Positions 1 to 10,425 of a stretch of DNA of 64,000 nucleotides are shown here, piece after piece. The notes below the pieces were generated by a model. The model was not told the DNA's origin, did not search any database, and was given only the letters and a program-made list of their open reading frames with translations. Origin of the DNA: Apostichopus japonicus (Eukaryota > Echinodermata > Holothuroidea > Aspidochirotida > Stichopodidae); contig NC_092569.1 in NCBI RefSeq assembly GCF_037975245.1, positions 9,526,001 to 9,590,000 on the forward strand, written 5' to 3'. Every line of letters begins with the position of its first letter. Positions within the stretch are counted from its first letter, which is position 1. The position numbers and the translations under genes are program-made.

Positions 1-990
1 CTAGATCAGCTTTCATGGTAACCACATCAAAGTAAGTACAATGTGTCAGGGATGGCCCCAAGAGCAACAAATGGCCATCGCCAGTAATTATTGCTGGTGG
101 GGGTACCCCTGCCAGTCATCAATAATTGACCCCTCACGGCTGACTTAGGTCAGCTCATGAGGTAACCAGTTGAAACCAACTGGAAAATGATGGTTAGGAT
201 TTCAGATACAAGGGATGGGCATTGCCAGTGATTTTTATTGGTGGGGTACCCCTGCCAGTAGACCCCCAAAATGCCCACCCCCTCATTGACCTAGGTCAGC
301 TCATGAAGTAACCAGTTGAAAACTACTGGCAAATGATTGGCAGGACTCTATGTGTAAGGAATGGGCATTTCCAGTAATTTATATTGGTGGGGTACCCCTG
401 CCAGTAGACCCCCAAAATGGCCCTCCCCCTCATTGACCTAGGTCAGCTCATGAAGTAACCAGTTGAAAACTACTGGAAAATGATTGGCAGGACTCTATAG
501 GTAAGGGATGGGCATTTCCAGTAATTTATATTGGTGGGGTACCCCTGCCAGTAGACCCCCAAAATGCCCATCCCCTCATTGACCTAGGTCAGCTCATGAA
601 GTAACCAGTTGAAACCTACTGGAAAATGATTGGCAGGACTCTATATGTAAGGGATGGGCATTTCCAGTAATTTATATTAGTGGGGTACCCCTGCCAGTAG
701 ACCCCCAAAATGCCCCTCCTGTCATTGACCTAGGTCAGCTCATGAAGTAACCAGTTAAAAACTACTGGAAAATGATTGGCAGGACTATATATGTAAGGGA
801 TGGGCATTTCCAGTAATTTATATTGGTGGGCCACCACTGCCAGAGTCCGCCCCCCCCCTTATTAACCTAGGTGAGCTTATGGTGTAACCAATTGAAAACT
901 ACTGGAAAATGATAGGTAGTACTCCAGATTTAAGGAGAGTAATTTCCACTGGTGGGGTACCCCTGTCCATTGTCCCAACATCTCCAACCA
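1..990 (+). repeat. Left arm of a large inverted repeat, ~146-bp tandem monomers
   Basis: The segment is a direct array of about six monomers. The shared motif cctaggtcagctcatga recurs near 144, 290, 437, 583, 729 and 866, so the spacing is 146-147 bp apart from one shortened unit. Each monomer also carries ggggtacccctgccagtaga and an 'accagttgaaa' block. The whole arm reappears in reverse complement at about 1600-2449. The arm is cut by the window start, so its outer end is unknown. Confidence 0.93.
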
Positions 991-1600
991 CTGTCTCACA
1001 TTATATTATAGCTCACACCCCAAGACTCCCCGAAACACCCCAGATACAGTGTAACCACTCATAGGTGGCCTCAAATGACTGAATACAACCTGTGTGGTTA
1101 TTCAGGAAGTATGTTCTTGACAGTCAACGTTCATTTCATTCAGCTGTTCTGAAGTGGTCCCTTCAAGTTACCGTAGCTTTACTAATGCCAAGGTGATTGT
1201 CGGATTGAAACACGTGGTCCATGCCAGTGTCACCAGCCTGTTTCCAGGGGTCAAGGAAAAATATATTAATCTGGTGAATGATTCACTGTTTGTGATTTTT
1301 GTTGCCATTCCAATTTCTTTAAGCATGGGGACATTTTTTGTGAAAAACCATAAAACAATAATCTACGACCTATGACCTGAAACTTAGTTTCTTTGAGAGG
1401 ACTATATATAAACTCTGATCATTGACTTTGACCTCTCGATAACCACTGTGAATAAAAAATTCCATGCCATGAAAGAAAGAAGTTATGACTTTTTATAACC
1501 CTCCCCTATGTCAGTATGTGTAATAACTTTATATGTAGACCTATTATTAGAGGTAAACTTTAATTTGTTCACTGTTTTTAGTACAATTGACAATTGGGAC
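991..1600. other. Central spacer of the inverted repeat
   Basis: This ~600-bp unique stretch separates the two arms. It contains a 73-codon open frame on the + strand (1154-1375) with a hydrophobic stretch near its C-terminal half (residues about 46-62). I do not recognise it, and it could be chance. If the whole palindrome is a fold-back element, this is its loop. Confidence 0.6.
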
Positions 1601-2449
1601 AATGGACAGGGGTACCCCACCAGTGGAAATTACTGGAAATGACTCTCCTTAAATCTGGAGTCATACCTATCATTTTCGAGTAGGTTTCAACTGGTTACAT
1701 CATGAGCTCACCTAGGTCAATGAGGGGGATAGGCATTTTGGGGGTCTACTGGCAGGGTTACCCAACTAATATAAATTACTGGAAATGCCCATCCCTTACA
1801 TATGAAGTGATACCTATCATTTTCCAGTAGGTTTCAACTGGTTACATCATGAGCTCACCTAGGTCAATGAGGGGGATGGGCATTTTTGGGGTCTACTGGC
1901 AGGGGTACCCCACTAATATAAATTACTGGAAATGCCCATCCCTTACATATATAGTCCTGCCAATCATTTTCCAGTAGTTTTTAACTGGTTAGCTCATGAG
2001 CTGACCTAGGTCAATGAGGGGGTGGGCATTTTGGGGGTCTACTGGCAGGGGTACCCCACCAATATAAATTACTGGAAATGCCCATCCCTTACATATAGAG
2101 TCCTGCCAATCATTTGCCAGTAGTTTTCAACTGGTTACTTCATGAGCTGACCTAGGTCAATGAGAGGAGGGGCATTTTGGGGGTGTACTGGCAGGGGTAC
2201 CCCACCAATAAAAATCACTGGCAATGCCCATCCCTTGTATCTGAAGTCCTAACCATCATTTTCCAGTAGGTTTCAATTGGTTACCTCGTGAGCTGACCTA
2301 GGTCAGCTGTGAGGGGTCAATTATTGATGACTGGCAGGGGTACCCCACCACCAATAATTACTGGCGATGGCCATTTGTTGCTCTTGGGGCCATACTGTAC
2401 CTGACACATTGTACTTACTTTGATGTGGTTACCATGAAAGCTGATCTAG
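1601..2449 (-). repeat. Right arm of the large inverted repeat, ~146-bp monomers
   Basis: Reverse complement of the left arm. The monomer mark cctaggtcaa falls near 1711, 1858, 2005, 2151 and 2297, again spaced 146-147 bp. The outermost bases (2439-2449, agctgatctag) mirror window bases 1-11, so the symmetry runs to the window edge. Confidence 0.93.
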
Positions 2450-3026
2450 GTTAGCTATTAGGTGACTTTAAAATTGCTCTCCCAGCCACACCCACCACAG
2501 CCGGTTTGCCAGTCGTCTGGTTTCATATACAGGAATGCACTGTGAACATTGTGACGTACAAGGCAATTGGTTACCTTCCCAGCTAACCAAACCCTCTGGG
2601 CTCCCGCTCTAATTGGTACCATGTAAAGTAATAAAGATGAATGAAAAATATATCAAATAGAAAGTTAGTCAAGTAGTCTAAATTTTGAGTTCATAATATG
2701 CCATTGAATAATTCCTTTACAAAGAATGCATCATTCATTAAAGGTTAAATTAAACCTTTTAATTACTAACATAGCAGTACGTAATGAATAAAACATACCT
2801 TCATATGCTTCTTAAAACTATCAAACTTGTTAATAAAGAATAACCAAATTGGGAATTTAAAGGTAAACAGACAGGTCAAAGTTCCCATTCATAAAGAAGT
2901 GTATGAAATTCTGAGTAAGATGGTCTCTGAAAAAGTCAAAATAGCAGCTGCACTTTTCAAGTAATATCCACTTTAATTTTAAGCTGACAAAATTTGATAG
3001 CAAAATGTCATAACCCCTCTGACAGG
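2450..3026. other. Intergenic, nothing recognised
   Basis: AT-rich sequence following the palindrome. I see no convincing exon, RNA or element end. Confidence 0.5.
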
Positions 3027-3082
3027 GTGCTATTACTTCAGTTGAAATATCATAAACCACCCCCCCCCCCCACTCCAAAAAA

Positions 3083-3136
<54 letters not shown>

Positions 3137-3401
3137 GTATATATATATATAGGAATAACGGAAAAACTGTTAAACAACTATGCTGCATTTAGAGAAAGGC
3201 TGGATCTCGAGTGAGATACAATAATTGAATTAGGTAAGTGATTGGAAGTAAAACAGCCAATGTTTGGTTTTTGCAGAGCTTTCGAGCAAAACTAGCTCTT
3301 CTTCAGTGCATGATCACCGAAAGTGACATATATATATATATATATATATATATACTTTTTTTTGGGGGGGGGGTTATGATATTTCAACTGAAGTAATAGC
3401 T
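3027..3401. repeat. Inverted repeat flanking TA microsatellites
   Basis: A ~50-bp arm at 3027-3082 (gctattacttcagttgaaat, then a C-run, an A-run and TA repeats) is repeated in reverse complement at about 3353-3401. Between them are a (TA)n tract (about 3083-3151), a ~180-bp unique insert and a second (TA)n tract (about 3329-3354). The insert contains an agctttcgagc...ctcttcttcagtg block of a type common in invertebrate interspersed repeats. Confidence 0.8.
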
Positions 3402-4011
3402 ACCTGTCTACATACCTTTAATCTTTGAATCTATGAATGCTCACACATTTGCCAGAGAAACATTCAGAGACCTAAGTTTTGGACTTACCTTATCTGGTCT
3501 TACTATGCACCTTAAATATTAGCCTTCAAAAATATAATTGTAAAATTGTTGTTAATGGAATGGCAAAATGAATATTAAAACAAATGAAATTTAAAAATCC
3601 TGCCAATTGCAACTGTGATGGAGTCCCAAACTGGTGAGCTTGTTGAATCAAAAATGAAAAAGAATTGGGTTGGCCTCCTGTCTGGACCTTGGCCCAGCAG
3701 AAAAGGTTGGGTACACTTCAGGGGCTTCTCCTTAACAAATTGGCCAACGTTGGTGCACACAGCCTACCTGAAACGACAAAGTTATTTCAAATCATTATTA
3801 CCCAGTTAAAAATGTGTGGTTATGGATATAATGGACAGATTTTTTTAATTTTTAATTCTGTGGTACACTTTAGTTGACAAAATAACGTCTTTACATCACT
3901 ATCAATTTTGTCTATTAAAAACTATCCAACAGTTGAAGCAGGAAGGGTAATAACCTTTACACCAAACACAACAAATGGTCCTTACCTTTGGTACTGCACT
4001 AACAGAACAAT
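3402..4011. other. Intergenic, overlapping short open frames only
   Basis: Open frames of 61-70 codons overlap on both strands around 3575-3877. None has a recognisable domain or good splice context, and the opposing frames overlap, so they are probably chance. Confidence 0.45.
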
Positions 4012-4765
4012 ACACTGTGTGTAGTCATATATAACGCTCTTAGGATATTCCCTTTTAGGGGTTAGAAGCTCAATCAATCTTTTGGCATAAGTTTCTCTCT
4101 CTGCTGCATAGGACCATTAACATCCCTGTTGTACGCAATCATTCAGATTTTCCAACACAGTTGATAGATTAATTCTATTTTCTGTCCATATTAGTTTTGT
4201 ATTCCCTTGTGAATTAAATAGTGAAAGGGGATACATCTTTGTTGTATAATTAACTGGTAAAGGGCAACTTTGTTAATTATTGATATTCCTTTCAGACCCT
4301 GACTGGTTTTCTACATTATAACTCATTGCTGTCTGTACTATGAATGAAGAAGTTACTCAACATCACAGATAGTACCCATCTAAAGTAGATGAATCTTGTG
4401 TTTGCTTTGGAGGGTGTTTCATTTGCTATGTCCATACACTGTGTATAGGCATTTGTAACTCTCTTCGGATACCTTCTTTTAAGGGGTTAGAAGGTCGTGC
4501 AATCTTTTGGCATAAGTTTCTTTCTCAGCTGCGTAGGACCATTAACATACCTGAATTGTAATCAATCATTCGGATAATCCAACACAGTTCAAGTTTAATT
4601 GTATTTTCTGTCCATATTTGCATTCCCTTGTGAATTAAATAGTGAAAGCGGTTCAACTTTTTTGTATTAACTGGTAAAAGGCAATGTTGTTTAATATTGG
4701 TATTCCTTTAAGGCTCTGACTGGTTTTCTACAGTATTACTCATTGCTGTTTGTACTGTAAATGCT
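4012..4765. repeat. Diverged tandem duplication, offset 425 bp
   Basis: Two consecutive copies share ordered landmarks: 'ggggttagaag', 'cttttggcataagtttct', 'taggaccattaacat' (4110 and 4535), 'atcattc', 'ccaacacagtt' and 'gactggttttctac'. The copies differ by many substitutions and small indels, so the duplication is old. I see no coding capacity. Confidence 0.75.
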
Positions 4766-5200
4766 ATTTAACCTTAATGCCATGTAGTATTTTTTTTCTC
4801 GTATATTGAGGTTAAATTGATATAGGCCTAGTCCTAGTGAACTTTGTAAAGAGGGACATACATATATATTATTAGCTATTGCTATTCATGATAGTTATGA
4901 TTGAACATTGCAGTTGTTTGTAGTCCGAAGTTGATTGTTTCTTCTATTATTTTGTAATTTTCTTTCAGGAAATTTCCCCTTATTCCGAATTTTCCACTGT
5001 GAATAAATGTATCCAAAAACAACCTGGTAATTCTGCTGTCTCTGTTTCAGTTTGTGACGTTACATCTTGATACGTGAAATAACAAAAAATCATAAAGGAA
5101 AACGTTCATTAAGAAAACGCAATTCCTGGACCTTAGCTGCATTAACTTCTGGCCCATTACTCATAGGCCTAACATTAGCCTTAGGCATAGGCCTTACCTC
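4766..5200. other. Intergenic, possible intron of the minus-strand gene
   Basis: No exon is convincing here. If 5467-5530 is a minus-strand first exon, this stretch would lie in or near its first intron. Confidence 0.35.
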
Positions 5201-5204
5201 CGAA

Positions 5205-5275
5205 CACAGGCACTCGTAACGTTATGTAGGCGTGTTTATATACTATACACCTACATAACGTTACGAGTGCCTGTG
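5205..5275. repeat. 28-bp inverted repeat with a 15-nt loop
   Basis: Bases 5205-5232 and 5248-5275 are reverse complements at 27 of 28 positions; the core is ggcactcgtaacgttatgta. The spacer 5233-5247 is AT-rich. As DNA it could extrude a cruciform, and as RNA it would form a long hairpin. It may be a small palindromic mobile element. Confidence 0.88.
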
Positions 5276-5466
5276 CCTCCAAACAACTAGCCAATGTGTT
5301 AATGTGTATGGTACCAAGCCTAATGTTAAATGTTTCCGCTACACTGTTAAGCGTAACGTTTAAGAGCCTAGCCAATCGACTGTAGGCAACGACGACCTGC
5401 GGCCATGGCAACCTTCTAAATTCTATATAATTTCACGTTCTTTCAACATTTGCTAGTTAACCTTAC

Positions 5467-5530
5467 CTCCAAACAACTGAATACCACCACGTCCAAATCC
5501 GCTTTCTTCAAGCCACTGCGAAACTGACAT
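5467..5530 (-). CDS. Probable first coding exon of a minus-strand gene
   Basis: Reading leftwards on the minus strand, an ATG at 5530 opens 21 codons beginning MSVSQWLEESGFGRGG and ending in ...LFG, followed at once by a strong donor (GGAG|GTAAGG at 5466-5461). The exon is 64 nt, leaving phase 1. The pattern of a Trp-Leu pair followed by GF and a hydrophobic end is like the start of SAM-type domains, but it is far too short to assign. Nearby minus-strand copies of the 'TTTGGAGG' exon end (about 5276-5290 and 5195-5203) show that this edge has been duplicated locally. I could not find exon 2. Known: donor consensus. Inferred: gene identity. Confidence 0.35.
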
Positions 5531-5639
5531 GTTTTAAGATGTAAAACGACAAGAACGAGCGAAGGCAAACGAGTAAAAAAAATGGCGTAACTACAAATAT
5601 TTCTGTATTCGAAGAAACGCGTACTGACTGATTGGTTGA

Positions 5640-5855
5640 TCCTTCACTCCAAAGTAAGAGTGAGCGTTCTTAGCATTTGATTGGCTCATTTGTTCACTCC
5701 TTTGTAAAGAGTGAATATTAAGTACTTTAGCTTTGAAATACGAAGATTTCTGTTGTCTAATGGAGTGAATTTCCGCTCCTTTGGAGTTAAATTTTTTTCA
5801 CTCCGTGAAAAGAGTGAAAAGTTCACTCTTTTGTTTTTAGAGTGTAGTAACAGAA
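5640..5855. repeat. Cluster of inverted CACTC/GAGTG motifs
   Basis: About ten short blocks of the form cactcc, cactcttt or agagtgaa lie in both orientations within ~215 bp, many able to pair with one another, for example 'ttttcactccgtgaaaagagtgaaaa' in two halves. This looks like a small palindromic repeat element or several overlapping copies. It lies just upstream of the probable minus-strand first exon. Confidence 0.55.
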
Positions 5856-5859
5856 GAAT

Positions 5860-7118
5860 CAATAGAAGAGTACGGTAAATACAAACATATTTTCTGAACA
5901 GTACTGTCATGACGAATCATCCCCGACATACATAAATGCAACTGTGTGGTCCTGTTAGGAAAACACTGCTTTTAACATAACATTGTTTCAACATATAGGT
6001 ACAATGAATGATGTGAACCTGACTGCGAAACTTCAGACAATGGAAAAGATATTTATATCTAGAAGGGGATTCGAACCAGCGACCAGAGGCATCATTTCCT
6101 TTGTTCTTTTTCCATTTTTACAACATATATACAGATTTAAGATTTTTTAAGATTACTTTATCTTAAAAGAATCCCTCCACCAATAATGCACATTTAATAC
6201 AGTTTAAAAGAAACCAAATGTCAAAGGTCATATGAAAGAAGCTGCAAAGAAAGTTCTGTACATGTGATCTTTCCTTTATTCCTTTCATTCGTTTTTCCAC
6301 AATGATTACAAACAAAGAGGACAATTTCACATCCTTTTACAAACCTGGACACAATCTAAGCTGTCTCTAATTTAACGAAAGTGTTAAAATACTGAACTAT
6401 ACTGCCTCAACTTCAGATAGAAGTCTGTGATTAAAATGTATTTATGTGTAAACTAATATAGAATGGAATCCGAAGTATTTTATTCCTCTTTAAATTAGAA
6501 CGTATAACGTCTGCAAGTTTCTTGAGAGAAGGTTTCCAATCATGTTTGTAACTTATTTTCTCTGACTCCTAAAACTACATGGTGTGTAGTTTATCCTTGA
6601 ATTGGGATGACATTTGACCCTAAGCTTTATTTTTAATGGACTATATTAACAATTTCAATTATGAATAGTTTCATTTTCATAATCATTTATGTTGTTCACA
6701 AGGTTCGTGCTTCAGAAATAAACGTACTATTCTCACCATGAAAATGGTAGTGCAACCTAATGTAGGACGCAAACCTCGGTATCAGAAGAATCTGCCACTT
6801 AGGACAAAAGCGACAAAATGTAAATAGCGAAACATGATGTCCCTAGTTTATTTGATAGTTTTACGTATTGATCAAGGAAAAATAACGATGGATTTCATTC
6901 AATTAAACAACTATTTTGTCCGAGTTATGAAAATTTGTGAAACGAGAGAGTAATATTACCGATTAATATGTCTTAAATATTTGAGGCAATCATCTTGTAA
7001 AGGAATTTCAAACATAACACATAGTTTAAATAGTATAACATTAATCAATATTTAGTTGGAAACATCTTTAAGACTTGGAACATATAGCATCATATTATAG
7101 TCTTCAATCTCCTTCCAG
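5860..7118. other. Intergenic, nothing recognised apart from the B-box fragment
   Basis: AT-rich sequence without a supported exon on either strand. Confidence 0.45.
6060..6090 (-). repeat. tRNA B-box-like fragment, possible SINE remnant
   Basis: On the minus strand, GGTTCGAATCC (6077-6067) matches the RNA polymerase III B box / T-loop consensus. No matching A box or tRNA fold was found nearby. The most likely reading is a decayed tRNA-derived SINE or a chance match. Confidence 0.35.
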
Positions 7119-7237
7119 GAAACACTATTGTGGCATATGTTGTCGATGGTGTTCTCCAGCCGAGCCAAAACTAACAGAGGCGCTGTCATATTGGTCATGT
7201 ATAGTTCCGCGACTGCAGATTATTATTGTACAGGCAG
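7119..7237 (+). pseudogene. Possible decayed immunoglobulin-like exon fragment
   Basis: A good acceptor (tctccttccag) and a donor (ggcag|gtgatt) frame 119 bp. In one frame the 3' half reads RGAVILVMYSSATADYYCTG, resembling the E-F strand end of an Ig fold (D-x-Y-Y-C). The 5' half reads NTIVAYVVDGVLQPSQ in another frame and runs into a stop. So if this is an Ig exon it carries a frameshift. No first cysteine or tryptophan is visible. A chance resemblance is quite possible. Confidence 0.22.
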
Positions 7238-8660
7238 GTGATTACTTGGAAAGTTTTGTTCAAAGTAAATAAAGATAAGATATTTTGATACATATATTTG
7301 AAGTTTCCAGTCAACCAACTTAATTCGGTTTTTTTTTCTAAAAAAGAAATGTTTTAGTCTAAACAGCACAACTGAAACATTTAAATAGTCAATCACCTGG
7401 CACGTCTGTATGCAACTTCATCCAGTGTGTTCTAATGCTTGTAAGTGCTTTCAACCGAACGTGTTACTTCGATTCAGAGATCTGTAAACATATCAAATGC
7501 AACTCTGATAGTACCTGGAGTCCCTTAAAAGAACTGTTTTGGGACCCAGGGCCTTATCTAGAGATCTACGGCACTTCTACGACCTCAGTTGAAATTCTGG
7601 AGAGCCCCATTGCTATGTCATTCAATATCGTGCATCCCATAGCCTATTTAAGAACACAAATATATAGATAGTTTTTGGACCCGTTCATAGATGTTAGTCA
7701 ATAGCGTAAATCCTGTCTTTATTCTTGGGAGGGGTGGTTCAGTCGGGAAATTGGTTTACATTAAGCCGGGGAAGAATTGGACCGCTTTACTGCTGTAACC
7801 CTTGCCACAACCACCCCCCTTTTCCAGCTGTATTTATTATCAAAAACTATCGTTTATGGATACTTATAGATTTCTAATTTATTCTATGCTACAGGATGCA
7901 CATTTGACGTCTTACTTTATCTGAGAGAGGATCCCCCCCCCCCCCCAACAAAAAAATACTAAAGAGACAGATCCACTGACCCTAGTACATCATCCCCTCT
8001 ATTACAAAATCTTCCTTTCGCCTCTTATCCTTCCAGAAAGGTTCAGGTCTTTAACCTTATCAGAAGGGCAAACTGAACTCCCCCCCCCCCCGAACCTTTG
8101 AAATCATGTGAACGCCACTGATGTACGTTATCTGTTTTGTTCTGTCTGTCCTAGAATTTGAGGGACTACAATTGAATCAACGTTTCAAAGGTAATCTGTT
8201 CGGCCTTGATGTACTACTAAAGTTCAATTAAGTTTCAGTAGCAGTATCATATACATTATTAATATTTAGGCACTATTAATTTGCTGCTCTTTCTTGTGTT
8301 GCCGGATGCTTAACTAAATATAAGAGTTGATCGTTCTCAACCTAGTAACAAAAAGGGAAACTAAAACTATATTTTCAAAAGTAAAGATCAAATTCAATGA
8401 TAATACAAAGTGATGCACCCGCTATTAATGGTTATTTGAGTCATCAACAAATGAAGCTTGAAGTCTACTTGCAATGAACTAACCAATATAACTCACTACT
8501 AGGCATAACATCCCTTAGATTCGATTATTTGTCAATGTGTATGCTCTTAAATCATATGTTCATCGCTATATGACGAACATGATAATGACGAGGAAGTTAC
8601 AAGTAAACATCAAGATTGCAGTGACAATGTCATCATTAATTTGTCATTTGTTTCAAAGCA
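7238..8660. other. Intergenic, two unrecognised open frames and C-runs
   Basis: A 78-codon open frame at 7435-7671 (+) and a 64-codon frame at 8537-8731 (+) match nothing I know. Uninterrupted C-runs of about 14 and 12 bases occur at 7933-7946 and 8080-8091. Confidence 0.4.
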
Positions 8661-8662
8661 GG

Positions 8663-8870
8663 AACTCTTTTGTGCCATCTGACAGATTCGCAGCGTTGAA
8701 GGAGGCCTATGTGGAGAAGATATTTATTTGACTTCCCTTCTTTTTAATCCAAAATTGTAATTAAATTGTAATTTTGTGCCATCTGACAGATTCTCAGCGT
8801 CGAAGGAGGCCTATGTGGGTAAGATATAATTTTAATCTTCCCTTCTGATTAATCCAAAGTCCTAACATAG
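8663..8870. repeat. 105-bp direct tandem duplication
   Basis: The block gtgccatctgacagatt...ggaggcctatgtgg occurs at about 8672-8725 and again 105 bp downstream, followed in both by a 'cttcccttct...taatccaaa' block. In the first copy it reads SDRFAALKEAYVE; in the second the same frame is followed by a donor-like gtaaga. It could be a duplicated small exon of the degraded copy 0, but this is not established. Confidence 0.7.
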
Positions 8871-9525
8871 TATTTACACAACTGTTCAATCCTTCCCTCT
8901 GATCGCATTCCTTACCCTCTCCATATAGGCGTTTCTATAAAACCAGATGTTCCTTCACTATCACCCCATCCCACTTTGCGCTCCATAGCATATTCAAACG
9001 GCTTAACCAAACCTTCCCTTTCCTCTCATTCTTTCATGTTTCCTTTATATGTTAACCTGATTTTTTTTCTGAAATCTCATTCCCTTCTTTATCTCATTCC
9101 GTAACCTTACCACATCATTTACACAGCACCTTTATGCATTAATCATTCCAGGGACACACTCCTCCCCCCCCCCCCCGCTTCCCCATTGGCCACTAGTTTG
9201 TGATAAACCTCAACAATTTTCATAAACACTTGCCCCTTTTTCACTTTGGAATTTGAATAAATTGTACTTAAAACATATCCTTTTCTTCAAAAAGTAATAA
9301 AAATATAATTATAAGTACTAATTTGTTGGAAGGCATTCACGTAGTGCATTCGTGGTACTGAATGCAGAAACGAGCGTTTTCAGCTAACTTTGGGCTTTGC
9401 ACCCACCCCCCCCCCCTCCCTCTTCCCCTAACAGATCAAATAAAAGTCACTAGCCAGTTGTTCTTCAAACTTTTCCTTTATTTTTGATTTCCACATCAAA
9501 AATATTCCTGTCTTTGTTTGGACCG
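8871..9525. other. Pyrimidine-rich intergenic stretch with C-runs
   Basis: Long runs of C occur at about 9164-9176 and 9406-9416 within C/T-rich sequence. No exon is supported. Confidence 0.45.
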
Positions 9526-10425
9526 TTTCGATTACTCCATCTTTCATGCTTGGATGTCTGACGGTGATTGGTGTGAAGTGTGTCCTAAGCATGTAAGTTT
9601 GTATTTATTATGAAACTAGGACAACAATAGCGTTCTATACACCTGTCTAATTTAATGGCAGGATTGAATCTGCAAACTTCTTTACTGAATGATGCAACTG
9701 TGGAAGAGAAATCATAATGTTTTAACTTAGAGAATTGCCACTTCTCAAAACTAAGTCACTTTGATATTTGCCAGACAAATCAAGCAATTATAACCTCTTT
9801 ATAACCGTTTGCTATTGTCTTGTCACGCTATTGTGTCTGCAAGCTGGCGCTAACGTATGTATACCTTACTAATGTAAGTTTGTATGTTTTAAGTAGCTTA
9901 AACAACAAGGAGTTCGATCGGGCCGTTAATGCATATACCTAGAGTACGTGTGACTTCAATAATTCCTGTGCTATAGAAAGTCGTGATATGAACGTTAATG
10001 GTTGATAAGTTTATGAGCTAATTCATTTTGATATGCTGAACGAGAACATATGCATATTCAGGTTTTTGTTGCATTTTCATGGTTTAATTTAATTTAATTG
10101 TTCGAATTTTTAAAAACAAATGTTTATTGTATTTGAAAATGAACACAGCTTTAAATATGTATTTAATTGCTGGCTTTACCTTTTTCTTTCAAGATTTCAC
10201 GGAAGAAAAATCCTGAAATGGATAGGCCTAAAAAGTCAAATAATAACACAGGATGATAACATACAAGGATGATTCGTTATCGAATCAGGCTCCTTTAGAT
10301 AATTCCATCGCCGATACTAGGTCACATTTGACTAGTATCGCGAATGATTTATAGTATGGATAGTAATCAATTTCCTTGTGTATCAAACAGAAATGCTTGG
10401 AAATTATTGAAATTACGAAGAAGTG
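9526..10425 (+). pseudogene. Copy 0: remnant of the WSC receptor gene (TM and tail exons)
   Basis: The transmembrane exon homolog (9526-9592) is exactly 67 nt, as in the intact copies, keeps the same phase and is open (SFMLGCLTVIGVKCVLS against SFALGCLVVIGVLRIS in copy 1). It is followed by a good donor (gtaagt), but its acceptor has ACCG where the others have ACAG. The tail exon homolog (10206-10425) is recognisable at DNA level (atggataggcct, gatgattcgttat, ccttgtgtatcaaacagaaa) but has indels that break the frame. The intron between them is only ~0.6 kb instead of ~4 kb. No signal or WSC exon was found upstream. This is the most diverged and probably oldest member of the array. Confidence 0.72.

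Noticed and set aside
2857-3177. 106-codon minus-strand frame
   Set aside because: Its repetitive Tyr-Ile core is the TA microsatellite; the flanks have no domain.
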